Shown here piece after piece: positions 46,058 through 55,900 of a stretch of 64,000 bases of DNA (position 1 is the first letter of the stretch; every line of letters starts with the position of its first letter). The notes beneath the pieces were generated by a model. It had not been told where the DNA came from and did not search any database. It was given only the letters and a program-made list of their open reading frames with translations. The DNA is from Pseudo-nitzschia pungens (Eukaryota; Bacillariophyta; Bacillariophyceae; Bacillariales; Bacillariaceae), in assembly GCA_037355855.1 (NCBI GenBank), contig CM074763.1, forward strand, positions 248,001-312,000, in the 5' to 3' direction. The position numbers and the translations under genes were made by a program.

Positions 46058-47227
46058 TATGCTAGCGTAGTGTTCTTGTAAGTTGCGAATCGAAATGAAA
46101 TGAATTCAATTGATTGAATGGAATGGAATGGAAATGAATGAATCCAGTTTACCAATGGAGTTCACCGAATAAGTCCGTCCTTGTCGTGTACGGTATCGGT
46201 CGGGAAGTAATCTGACTCTTGTTTCAATCGTTCCCTCTATGCATCGCCGTCTCTTCTCAGCTAGTATGTAGGGGATGTCCAAGACTCAAGGTCTTCCTCT
46301 TCTATTGCTGGAGTAAAACGGTAGTTATTTGGTGTGCTCGGAAGCAACAGTGCAGCAATAAGGTTACCTACCCTCCATTGAAATTAGTGTACAGTAAAAC
46401 CTTACCGTACAAGTAAGTTAAGCTTAATTAACTCATCGCAGACGGCTCCATGGAAATTTTTATCTCGGGAGAACCGTAAAGGTAAGGTTACATAATTACC
46501 GGTAAGTTACTTAGTTGCTGTCGACTTGGTGCACCAACTAATTAAGGTTAATTACCACCCGACATCGGACCTCCACGATTCACATATTAGGGGGATTAAT
46601 AATGGGGAACACATCCCCAAAAGAAAATTCTGGATTCTACTTTCAAAGTTTTTGGTCGTTTCTCCTCCCTTTTTGATTCGTCTGCACGTCGACCTTCGAT
46701 GCCGCAGTGACAAAAGATGCCGCGCCTCCTTCCCTAGATCGAAACCGGTCGCAGTAAGCGCAACGGTACTATTGCAAGCACGAGTAACTCAACTCACTCG
46801 TAACTACATGTACCTTGTACTTCGTACCGGTACTACCGGTGATTCGCTTTAGCTAACAAAACAATCGTGCTCCGACCTCCGACGAGTCTCTCTCTCTCTC
46901 TATCTCCCTCTCCATTACCAATTATTACTACTACTACTGCTTCTACCAATAAATCCTTTCAAAAGAGAGCACAGGGCGTTCGAGATTGTCCCGTTCCTCG
47001 TTCCACTGCGATCGATATACCAGCACCATAGCACGGCACGACGGGTCTAGGCAAACCAAGAACCGCCGACCGATCCATCCAACGAGGCCGAAAGCTGTCG
47101 CCGCGACAAAGATCGACAACGGCGGAGATTGACGACGAAAGCTTGGCGCTGCATCGAAAACATCGTCGAGGGTCGGATCCATCGCGTCGGATCGATCGTC
47201 TTCCATTGTTCGCAACAACCCAAACGC

Positions 47228-47261
<34 letters not shown>

Positions 47262-47470
47262 GCAACAACAAAGCCAAGGCAAAAGCCAATTCGCTCTTTG
47301 CAATCCATCGTTGCATACATTGCGGACCATTCGACGACTCGGAGCAAGGGGCATTGATCGAGTGATTGATTGAATCCATTCTATTGCAGACAACAACAAC
47401 AACAACAACAACAACAGCAGCACTAGCAGCAACAGTAGAATCCTTTATACACAATAAAAGCACCAGCACC
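46058..47470. promoter_or_regulatory. Divergent intergenic region between corepressor and HDAC3-like genes
   Basis: Both genes start outward from here, so the region must hold both promoters. It contains a cluster of TTACCGTAC / GGTAAGGTTA / TTACCGGTAAG motifs at 46365-46510, a CT run at 46885-46912, and (CAA)n tracts at 47226-47275 and 47390-47420 that would lie in the HDAC 5' leader. No supported gene. The regulatory meaning of the motifs is an inference. Confidence 0.55.
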
Positions 47471-49242
47471 ATGGGGAAAGATCGGGTTGCATACTTCTAT
47501 CACCCCGATACGGTAAGTTTTCGTTTTCGTTTTCGTTTTCGTTCAATGCTTCTTTGTTTGTCTGTCTGTCTGTTTGTTTGTTTGTTTGTTCCGAATCCGT
47601 TATAAGAGTCAAATCATGGACTCGGATGTTTTGGCTTCGGATGCAAATCAAACGGAATGATCCAACAGTCACTTCCTGCAACGAATCAGAGTAAGCGAGA
47701 ACCGATTCGTTCATTCGAATGCGTACTGACTCGTTCTCTGCGTGCAAACAATCCATCCATTCATCCATCCATATCCATCAATTCATACATCCATTCATAC
47801 ATCCATTCATATCCATCAATCCATCCATCCATTCATGCATCCATTCATACATCCATTCATACATACATCAATCCATCCATCAATTCATACATCAATCCAT
47901 CCATCAATTCATCCATCCATTCATACATCCATTCATACATCCATCAATCCATACATCCATCTACCGACACATCCGTGAATTCGTTCGTCCCCCGCAGCCG
48001 CTCCACTACTATGGGCCCTCCCATCCCATGAAACCCCACCGGTTGAAGCTGGCCCACCACCTCATCCTCGCCTACAAACTATACACAAAAATGGAGTGCT
48101 ACCGGTGCCACCCCGCCACACCCGGTGAAATGGCACAGTTCCACTCGGAGGAATACGTCCAGTTTCTGTCCAAAATCACACCCGACAACCTGCGGACCTA
48201 CGGGAGCGTGCTGCAGAAATTCAACGCGGGGGACACCACCGATTGCCCCGTCTTTGACGGGCTCTACGACTTTGTGCAGCTCTACACTGGGGCCAGCCTG
48301 GACGGGGCCGTCCAGCTCAACCAGCAACAGGCCGACATTTGCATCAACTGGAGCGGGGGACTCCACCACGCCAAGAAATCGGAGTCCTCCGGTTTTTGCT
48401 ACATCAACGACATCGTCCTGGCCATCCTGGAGCTGCTCAAGGTCCACGCCCGGGTGTTGTACGTCGATATCGATGTCCACCACGGAGACGGCGTCGAGGA
48501 GGCCTTTTACACCACCGACCGGGTCATGACCCTCAGCCTGCACAAGTACGGGGACTTTTTTCCCGGAACCGGACACATCCAGGACGTGGGCGCCAAGGAA
48601 GGCGTCGGATACTCCGTCAACGCACCCCTCCAGGCCGGAATCACCGACGAGACCTACCTCAACGAGCTCTTCATTCCCGTCTTTGACAAGATCATGGAGG
48701 TCTTCCAGCCGGGGGCCGTCGTGCTGCAGTGCGGGGCGGATTCCCTCACGGGGGACCGGCTGGGATGCTTCAACCTGACCACCTACGGCCACGCCGACGC
48801 CGTCAAGCACGTCAAGTCCTACGGGGTCCCGACCCTGGTGCTGGGAGGGGGCGGCTACACCATCCGCAACGTGGCCCGGTGCTGGGCCTACGAGACCTCG
48901 GTGCTGCTGGAGGAACCCATCGACAACCAGATCCCCTTCAACGACTACTACGAATACTACGCGCCGGATTTCGAGCTCCACCTCAAGCCCGACCCGAGCA
49001 TGGACAACGCCAACAACAACCTGACGGAGATCCGAACCGAGCTGCTGCAGCAGCTGCAGGACCTGCAGGGTGCGCCCTCGGTGCAGATGCAGCAGGTCCC
49101 GCCGCCCTTTCGCACCACGTCCAAGAACGGCAACGGCGGTGGCGGCGGCGGCGACGGTGACGAGGGGGACGCCAAGGGAGGATCGTCGCGCAAGAGAATC
49201 AAGAAGCCGCACGCCTCGGAGCTATACGACGGCGTCGATTAG
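47471..49242 (+). CDS. Class I histone deacetylase, HDAC3-like, two exons
   Basis: Exon 1 (47471-47512) encodes [14 protein letters not shown]. Exon 2 (47998-49242) continues [20 protein letters not shown]. The 485-nt intron (GTAAGT...CCGCAG) is phase 0. The product is 428 residues, the class I size. The zinc-dependent deacetylase motifs are intact: [48 protein letters not shown], and [19 protein letters not shown]. The Asp-His dyads and zinc ligands are present. The VGAKEG loop and overall length fit HDAC1/2/3; the short C-terminal tail (Gly-rich, then [13 protein letters not shown]) is closest in style to HDAC3. It is nuclear and removes acetyl groups from histone lysines. Its divergent neighbour is an NCoR/SMRT-type protein, the class partner of HDAC3. 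Confidence 0.95.
47740..47965. repeat. CATC/CATT/CATA microsatellite in HDAC intron 1
   Basis: Imperfect tetramer array (ATCCATCA, ATCCATTC, ATACATCC units). It stays open in all + frames, so unspliced reading would add a spurious Ile/His/Ser/Pro-rich N-terminus. Confidence 0.9.
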
Positions 49243-51429
49243 AACCGATCGGAGCGGAGCGGAGCGGAGCGGAGCGGAGCGGACCGCACCATTCAACGAG
49301 ACGAGACGAGACGAGACGAGATTACACTGGACAAGACTGCACGAGACCAGACAGCGCGGGCGACTTCCACGGTTTCTCGGTTCGGTCGACGTTTCTGCGA
49401 AACCTTGCGCTCTTCGCTCGGAAGGATCCGGATCCTGGTAGCGCGAAACAACTCTCGCTGGGGGAGAGGAGTTGGTCGTCGAACACACACAACACTCAAG
49501 AAACTAACGAAAAGAACGATGCATTGCGAATAATTCACGACCGTGGTGCGGAATGGTTGATGGTCGTGAGATGTGCGGGCGCATCCTTCGTTTCGGTCTA
49601 CGATTTTAAGCTAGATTATTGAACTACTTGTAAGGACTTTTTGCTGCGGATTGTCCCGCCACGAACGAACGAATGAATGAATGAATCCAATCGAAACTTC
49701 CGTGCGGACTGCGGTTGGGCCAATGTGGTTGTGCTTTGGGTGCTTCGTGGAGGACGTTGGAAGTGCCAACCGATCACGAATGAATGCATGCAAGCACGTA
49801 CCGCGGATTGCCGAAAAGTGTTAAACCGAAACTATAGTGTTCCTCGCCGTCCCGCGCCGATACTCGACAGCGAGAACACCGCCATTCGGTATCACTTCGG
49901 TCGACGGGCATGTCCAGCGCACCGTTGCCAATCGTTTCGTCCATTTTGCTTTGGTGTTGGAGAGCATCGACTGCGTGCGCCACGGCTCGAAAGAAGAGTC
50001 GAACATTCGTACCGTACCGTACCGTATCGATTCGATTCGATTCGATTCGACCCCTCTTGCGATAGATGGAAAGTGCGCGTAAGGATTACGAGGATTATCA
50101 ATTCTCTCCCATCCTGCCATGTCGTCGCATCGATTTTCACGAAAACGGAGGCGCGCTTCGAGGGCAATGCTTGGGACATCTGGCATCACGATAATATCAT
50201 TATATTATATACTTCTCGGTGACATCACATACTGTTGGTGACATCATACCGTACTGTCACCGTTCGTTTCAGAACGCAAAACAACTTAGTTTAGATGCCC
50301 GGCACGATACCGTATCCACTTCAATTGCCACATACAGACACACACACACACACACACACACACACTCCGACAATAGATGGCAATCATGTTTGAAACTGCC
50401 TCCTAATATGAGTGCCGAGGAAACGTTAAGAATTCCGACTCAACGGAAACGAAATTTGAAATAGTACCGTACGCCAACTCCATACGGTAGAGAAAAGCGG
50501 TAGGAACAATTCCGAGATCGCAAAGACGGATACGGTTCCAAGAACAACATTCGGTGCGATGTTGACAACGCATTCCGAGTCTACCGGGTATGAAGCGGTT
50601 AAGTAGCTAGGAACCATTATTTCTGAGAAACCTTTTGTTAAGGCATGCATTTGTTTCCATCCTGTTTTGATGGTGTCGATGTCGCGTCATCAACTCTCCT
50701 TTCCGACAGAATTGGCTTTTTGTTCTGTCATCCGATTTCTTTGTTCGATGTTCGACTGTTTCGAGTTCGAATGGCGGGGGGGGGGGAACAGAATCTTCTG
50801 AGAAAAAAATGACTACAAGTAGGGGTGTCAGCTGTCACGAACTTTGGGGCTGAGGTAAATGTCGAGATGGCTCGAATGGTTACGTGTACGGAATGGTTCG
50901 CAAGACCAAAAGGGAGTCCAAGACACCCACCAACAATGCTTGCTCCCGTACCATCACCGTACGGCTATTACGTACGGTATCGCTCATAGTTTCGATCTTG
51001 TTCCGCGGAAACTGCAGTTTCAATTTTAAATTCTTTTTTGACGATACTGCACGCATTGAAGTGTCATGCGCCATCTCTAAATTTTATGACTGTTAGAACA
51101 CAAGAAATACAACGATCCTGTACGAGCTAAGGTTAATACCGTAATTGTATGAGAACCCTTTTAGGTCGCAGATTGAATCCTCCGCGGAAAATCTATACCC
51201 GTAATGGTTGACAGCTGCGTAACGTACGTATTCTTTGTTCTCAATGCTTTGTTGACAAAAATAGACTTTGCCGCACCAAACAGGTTACGCGTTTGCACAA
51301 TACGCAATAAACCTTACCATTGGATCACGAAAAGACCAGATCTTGCCATTTGCGGTAGCACAGGAATTCCTAGCCAAGCATTGATCATTGACATCTCATC
51401 AGGAGCAGCAGCAGCAACACGATCTTGCC
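49243..51429. other. Intergenic with pentamer and CA repeats, no supported gene
   Basis: Begins with GGAGC copies (49252-49280) and GAGAC copies (49300-49320) in the HDAC 3' flank. It has CGTAC/TACCGTACCGT motifs at 50005-50030 and 50950-50985, a (CA)n run at 50339-50365 and a G9 run near 50775. Several 60-180-codon frames have no domain. Confidence 0.55.
50339..50365. repeat. (CA)n dinucleotide microsatellite
   Basis: About 13 perfect CA units. Confidence 0.95.
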
Positions 51430-52433
51430 ATGAATTCAACAGCACCGTCGGAATATTTTGTCGGAGAGGACGACGTCCCCATCAATCTCGATACGAGACT
51501 GGTGGATTCCCTCTCCGATCCATCCCAGTCCAATCCAGACTTCGACCCCAGGATCTTTTGGAGCGTCAATGCATTTATTCTCTTTTTGATCATCCTGTCG
51601 GGGGTCTGGTGTTGCTTTGTGCAAAAGTACTTCTTCAACGAGAGGGATCGACTGAACCAGAGCGACCGGATCTACCAAGCTCGCCGGCAGAGACGGCTGG
51701 AAGCCAAGAACACGGTGAATCCCGAAGAGCGGCGAAGGCAGCTGCTGGCGAGTTTTGCCAAGCACAAGGTGCAGATGGTAAGTCATGTCGCGTTTCGTTT
51801 CGTTTCGTTTCGTGGCGTTGACGTTATGAGCCTTGTGTGCACTTTTGTTGTTTGCTTTGCAATGGTAGAAATGACCAGCTTCGCGCGGTTGAAAACCATT
51901 TGGTTGGCAAACGAGTGGGAATCACTTGCATCCGCTCTACCAAGACTCACACATTGTCTTGTTTCTCTTTTCCTTTTGATGAACAGACCGTCAAAGAGGA
52001 CGGACCTGATCGAAGCGATAGAGAACTACGGGGAAACGGACGAATCTAGCACGAGGCAAGAGCCCCTACATGGGAGGAAGCGATCTCGAGACGGGCGACG
52101 CGAGCATCGAACAGCAGCAGCTGGTCTCTGGACAGCGAGTACAGGGGGAACCTCAAACTCCGGGACCAAACCGGGCGGCTTGTTCCCAATTGCTGCGCCG
52201 TCTGCCTCTCGGCATACAGTGTCGGGGACGTGGTGACGTGGTCTTCGAACCCGTCCTGCACACACGCCTTTCACCGGGAGTGCGTGCTCGACTGGCTGAT
52301 CAAGCAGGAGAACGAGACGCCGTGCCCCTGCTGTCGGCAGGAGTTTACGGACCTGAAAAAGGTGAGAAAGGAACGAACAATCAATTGGGTCGGCACCTTT
52401 GCCTTTGATTTCGGCGTCGTGCAATGGTGGTAA
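51430..52433 (+). CDS. Single-pass membrane RING-H2 protein (probable E3 ubiquitin ligase); three apparent +1 bases
   Basis: Exon 1 (51430-51777) encodes an N-terminal domain, a transmembrane helix (FWSVNAFILFLIILSGVW) and a basic coiled stretch (RIYQARRQRRLEAK). The intron has GTAAGT...GAACAG ends. Exon 2 (51987-52433) carries TVKE, DLIEAIENYGETDESS, SPYMGGSDLETGDASIEQQQ, LDSEYRGNLKLRDQTG and the RING-H2: CCAVCLSAYSVGD, CTHAFHREC, CPCCRQEF. These segments lie in frames 0, 1, 2, 0 in succession. Skipping G51999, G52060 and G52124 joins them. All zinc ligands for RING-H2 are present. Membrane-anchored RING-H2 proteins usually ubiquitinate membrane or secretory substrates; the target is unknown. 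A GTGAGA at 52362 could instead splice to a later exon; I used the next stop. Confidence 0.75.
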
Positions 52434-52745
52434 AGGTCGTTCCGTTCCGTGACCGCAGCTCTGGAATCTTTATCGATCCGGTGCGTTGCTCTGTCCCGAT
52501 GGGTTTCATCGAAAAACGAATCATCATTCGAGGGACCGTGCGAAGGAGTCGCGCATCTGTCCTGTACAGTATGTACATATTTCTAAAAATTGGAGTGAAG
52601 GTAGTTCCGTTCCGTGGCCCCATCCCTGGATTCTTTATCGATCTGGTGCGTTGCTCTGTCCGCTGAGTTTCATTGAAAAATGAATCATCATTCGGTCCGC
52701 ATCTGTCCTGTACAGTATATACATATTTCTAAAAATTGGAGTGAA
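52433..52745. repeat. Tandem duplication, two diverged copies of about 150-165 bp
   Basis: Copy 1 (about 52433-52597) and copy 2 (about 52598-52745) share GTTCCGTTCCGTG, TTTATCGAT, GGTGCGTTGCTCTGTCC, AATCATCATTCG, GCATCTGTCCTGTACAGTAT and ACATATTTCTAAAAATTGGA, with an internal deletion of about 18 bp in copy 2. Confidence 0.9.
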
Positions 52746-53383
52746 AAGCAAGTGTAGCATAGTATGGATCGTTACGGTAACATGTGACGATCCCAATTTG
52801 GAATCGGATTTGGATAAACCCAATCTAGTGCGAACAGAATTGATATCCGACCTGTGATCTATTTATTTTTATTCGAAAGAAGTGCGGTAGAGGGATTGAC
52901 AACCTCTTCCGTCCCAATGCGACTCGACCAATCGCACGCACAACCCTATCCGAGGCAGCTCCCATGCGCGACTCATTCTCAAAATAATTTTTCTAACAAC
53001 ACTACACGTAGCTGATCAATCCATGCGACAAGAATGAATCAGACGAGTTCCTTGTTTCTACCAACCTTTACGGTCATCATTATTCTATTCGAGTGGGATT
53101 TCGAGAAACGAAAGACCTTGTGAACAAAGTTGTGACTCAAAATATTGGATCTACGAAACGGCAATGCCATCGATTATTCTAACACAGAGCAAACCATCGT
53201 TCGCAGTTCCAACGAGTGTGGGAGAAGCAGCAACCAATATTCTGCTGCCCGTTCCCCTCGGCGTTCCACCTCGACGTGGTGGAGCGACGCGACAGCTGAT
53301 TTTGACGGACTCACTCGTCGCACCCGGTATCCCCGTCGTCGAGGATTCGCCTTCCCGTCCGTCCGTTCGTCTTTGCTCCGTCC
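52434..53383. other. Convergent intergenic region
   Basis: Holds the tandem duplication at its left end and then AT-rich sequence up to the stop of the PTGES2-like gene. No supported gene. Confidence 0.6.
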
Positions 53384-54571
53384 TCAATCGTTGTATCCGT
53401 ACCGGGGCGTCTGCCACCGACGCTCCTCGACGGCGGCGCCGACGGCAGCGTACCAGTCCCGCAGCATCGGATACTTGTAGCTCGTCGGGGTTTCCGCTTC
53501 CGGTTCCGGTTCGAAGACGGACGCAAAGATGGGGAGTCCCTCCAGTCCCTTGAAGACGCCGTAGACCGCCAGGTCCCCGAGTTCCGGCCCGGTGCAAGAT
53601 CCCCCCAAAAACGCGGACCGGGACGACGCCAGGGCCTCCTCGAGCTCCACCAGGACGTCTCCCAGGGCTCGCTCCGCGTCGTCGATCTCGTATTTGCGGA
53701 GGATCCTGGACGCCGCAAAGTACATGGCCACGCTCCCGACGCATTGGATGCTCAGCCGCTGCGCGAGGGAGAACGAGTTGGTCCCATCGTTGTCGTGGAC
53801 GTAGCCAAAGGCCCGAAAGGAGTCTCCCAGCGACTTGCAGAGGTTGGGGTACAGCAGGGGGGCCAGACGCGTCCGGGCAAAGTCCTGCCAGCGGAGGGAG
53901 GACTCGCTCTCGGCAAAGGAGGGATCCTCGGCGGCGGCGGCGGCGCCGGAAGCAAGGCTTGCAACGGGAGACCGGTGCGCCAGGATTTCCTCCGTTCCGT
54001 TCAGTTGCTGCACCGCGCCCCCGGCCGCTCTCAGTGGATCCGTGTCGACGATCCGCACGATGGGAACCTTGCGGTAGTCCTTGGAAAATCCCAGCTCGGT
54101 CTTGGTGAGGGGATTGACCTCGATCGATCGGTAGGGAATGCGTTGGTATTCCAGATGGGCCTTGGCCATGTTGGAGAACGGGCAGATCTTGTACTGGTAG
54201 AGCTCGTACCGGTACCGGTGGGGATCGTCGCCGTCGCCGTCGCTGTTGGCGTTGACGTTAGAGGGAGAGGCATCGGAGGCGTTGGTGGATTGGCTGCGCC
54301 GAATCATTTCGGAAAGGGGAGCGAAACACCGGCTCCGCCACGGATCGGTCACGCGGATTGCGGCAGCATTTGCGGTAGGGATCGGAATGCCCTTTTGGCA
54401 CGTTCGACCAGTACCGATTGCGCAAGTGGTGTGGGCGTGAATGCGGGTGTGGATACGCTGTGCTCGCAGTCGAGTTCCGTCCCTCGGAAGCGACGGTTGC
54501 ACCACCGGTCGACGGAATCGGTGTCCAACGACACCACAGAGCGCTCTAGTTCTCGACGAGATCGGGTTCAT
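53384..54571 (-). CDS. Prostaglandin E synthase 2-like GST-fold protein
   Basis: 395 residues from the ATG at 54571. That start opens MNPISSRTRALCGVVGHRFR, a presequence-like basic segment; an upstream in-frame ATG at 54625 adds an acidic stretch and is less likely. The thioredoxin-like N-domain has YELYQYKICPFSNMAKAHLE, then YRSIEVNPLTKTEL and YRKVPIVRIVD. The C-terminal GST-like domain has WQDFARTRLAPLLYPNL, VAMYFAASRILRKYEI, FLGGSCTGPELGDLAVYG and GLEGLPIF. Segment order matches PTGES2 throughout. The usual CPFC redox motif is CPFS here, so the second cysteine is lost. Family members are organellar or membrane-associated and bind haem or glutathione; true prostaglandin synthesis in this organism is not implied. 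Confidence 0.87.
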   Translation of the reverse strand: MNPISSRTRALCGVVGHRFRRPVVQPSLPRDGTRLRAQRIHTRIHAHTTCAIGTGRTCQKGIPIPTANAAAIRVTDPWRSRCFAPLSEMIRRSQSTNASDASPSNVNANSDGDGDDPHRYRYELYQYKICPFSNMAKAHLEYQRIPYRSIEVNPLTKTELGFSKDYRKVPIVRIVDTDPLRAAGGAVQQLNGTEEILAHRSPVASLASGAAAAAEDPSFAESESSLRWQDFARTRLAPLLYPNLCKSLGDSFRAFGYVHDNDGTNSFSLAQRLSIQCVGSVAMYFAASRILRKYEIDDAERALGDVLVELEEALASSRSAFLGGSCTGPELGDLAVYGVFKGLEGLPIFASVFEPEPEAETPTSYKYPMLRDWYAAVGAAVEERRWQTPRYGYND

Positions 54572-55900
54572 TGTATCCGCGATTATTCGATTTTCTGCGC
54601 CGATAGATTCCGATTCCAATCGCAATCCGAATACGAATCCGAATACGAATACGAATCGGGTTGGGTCGCAATCCTCGTACGGCTGACGAAAAAAGTACGA
54701 GTACGAGTACCAGTGCGGACAGTAAAACTGATTGATGATGATGAGGTGATGAGTATGAGTATGAGGATGAGGATGAGGATGATGATGATGAATGCGACGG
54801 GTAAAGGATGTTTCATTCAGGGGTCATGATTTAGTGTCAATAGAGTTACCGTACAATTGTTTGTTGAACTAAATCACATGAGAAAGACTCACTCATTCAC
54901 GGTATGTACCGTATTCATTCTTGTGAACAAGTGACTTGAAACAATCCTTCACCGCGGATGCGAGACAACGATGACACGACTGTAACCTTATCTGTACGGT
55001 AAGACTTCTGCAAGATTCGATGATGATTCATTCATTCATGCATTCGGTTTTTCGGGGTAAAAACCTTACCGTATTCAATTCGATACATCTGGGTTCTCTA
55101 TTGCCACGGACTAGGGCGAATTGAACTGGATAGAAAATTATGGTATGAATTCTTTTAAAAATAAACAAACCAACCAACTTATAAGCCACCTACCTTCCTT
55201 ACACATCACGTTGAAACAAACACTAATGCCGGGACGTTAACAAACAGAATCGGAATTGATCGATGCCAGTATCACATCTCACCAACGGTAGGTAGATTTG
55301 TTGAATGTCAATACCGGTTCCAAAGTAGTCATCGAGTTCGCGCGTGCTTCACCCGGCCAATGCATGTATGAACGATAGGATGCATATCCCCGAGTACAGA
55401 ATTTAGGTACACGGAACGGATTGGATTTAAGGGTGAGTGAGTCGTCGATAAGCCGGCGATCGCCACAACAACACATCCTCCAAAACGATAATTGGAGTTT
55501 CACCAAATTTTAATTACAGTTGTTGCACGAAATTTGGTCATCGGTATTTTTGGTGGTACGGTACGAACGTTACAAGCAATTGCGAACATTCCTTTGTTCT
55601 GCTTCCTTGAGGCCTAGCGCATAATTTTAGTCCATCCGACGGCAAACCAACATTGCGGTCTGGTTTCCTATCTTGGATGATTCATCCATTCATTCGCGGT
55701 GACAACTCCTTCGTGTTGCATTGTTAGAGTGATCCGCGTCAGACAACCCTAGACAACCGGTTTTGTTTCATTCCATCCATCCATCCATCCATTGTTGCAT
55801 AAGATTACCACCCACATCTCAACTCGACTCAACTCAACTCAACTGAACTCAATCCATCACCAACTCAATCCAACGGACCAACATAAAACAAAAGAAAAAC
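54572..55900. other. Divergent intergenic region
   Basis: Likely promoters of the PTGES2-like and kinesin genes. GATGAG repeats at 54745-54790, CTTACCGTA/TACGGTA motifs at 54845, 54995, 55065 and 55557, CATC repeats near 55775, and CAACT pentamers at 55818-55850 in the kinesin leader. No supported gene. Confidence 0.6.

Noticed and set aside
47719..47997. Ile/His/Ser-rich N-terminal extension of the HDAC
   Set aside because: It is intron 1 microsatellite; a spliced first exon supplies the expected class I HDAC start.
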